Shown here piece after piece: positions 21,383-21,479 of a stretch of DNA of 21,479 nt. Made by a program: the position numbers and the translations under genes. Positions within the stretch are counted from its first letter, which is position 1. The number at the start of each line of letters is the position of its first letter. The stretch lies in contig CAYTXG010000025.1 of assembly GCA_964441025.1 (NCBI GenBank), positions 1 to 21,479 on the forward strand, in the 5' to 3' direction. A model generated the notes under the pieces. The model saw only the letters and a list, made by a program, of their open reading frames with translations, was not told the origin of the DNA and did not search any database. This DNA is from JAAZIN01 sp964441025. Its GTDB lineage: Bacteria; Bacillota; Dethiobacteria; DTU022.

Positions 21383-21479
21383 GATTGCACTCCGGATTTC
21401 TATTGATTTTACCCCTTTTCCGCGTTAATATCCTGACTTTGACAGCTTAAAAGAAATAAAAAGGCCGCTTCCCTTGCAG

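Noticed and set aside
21439..21462. Promoter for a gene beyond the right edge, based on TTGACA at 21439-21444
   Set aside because: No acceptable -10 at 16-18 bases spacing; only A-rich sequence follows.
1..21479. Insertion sequences, transposase genes, tRNA or rRNA genes, prophage genes
   Set aside because: None of the frames shows transposase, integrase or phage motifs and no tRNA or rRNA-like sequence was seen.

Overview
The window looks like a piece of a moderately GC-rich anaerobic Firmicute, most likely a clostridium. The reasons are a YkuS/UPF0180 protein (a family of Gram-positive spore-formers), many TTG/GTG starts behind strong AGGAGG-type ribosome sites, a minimal TatA/TatC exporter, an FdhE protein, and an early fragment resembling the clostridial NAD(P) transhydrogenase alpha subunit. 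The presence of a complete apolipoprotein N-acyltransferase is less expected for a monoderm Firmicute. The taxonomy is inferred from gene content only.

Layout. Positions 1-1064 (minus): the first codons of a transhydrogenase/alanine dehydrogenase-like gene, preceded by two small gate-domain membrane proteins. Positions 1367-5513: a membrane-anchored glycerophosphodiester phosphodiesterase (plus), QueG for queuosine synthesis (minus), then a plus-strand trio of a DUF2007 protein, a class I methyltransferase and a PAP2 phosphatase, closed by an intrinsic terminator. Positions 5606-9737 (plus): a molybdoenzyme maturation and export cluster, tatA - fdhE - second tatA - tatC - mobA - a protein of the F420-0:L-glutamate ligase family. 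These proteins would assemble and export a Tat-dependent molybdenum or tungsten enzyme such as formate dehydrogenase, but no such enzyme is encoded here. Positions 9685-12328 (minus): a DUF4349 lipoprotein and Lnt, both concerned with lipoproteins or the envelope.

Positions 12329-13203 hold no convincing gene but are not featureless. A run of about 19 degenerate ~21-nt tandem units (12506-12908) is followed by an AT-rich stretch and a perfect intrinsic terminator (13094-13122) on the plus strand. A TATAAT box inside a dyad lies just upstream. This may be a repeat-built non-coding RNA of about 640 nt and is the most unusual element of the window.

Positions 13204-15829 (minus): a znuA-znuC-znuB type metal ABC importer with overlapping genes and a well-formed promoter. 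It diverges from glgP (glycogen phosphorylase, 16143-18599) across an AT-rich region with three dyads. Then come ykuS (minus), a pair of ~75-bp spaced repeats, a 65-aa protein of unknown function, and an acyl-CoA ligase (19720-21330). The ligase has an elaborate leader: extended -10 promoter, 12-bp palindrome, a 17-codon upstream ORF, a second ribosome site and a hairpin. It ends in a strong terminator.
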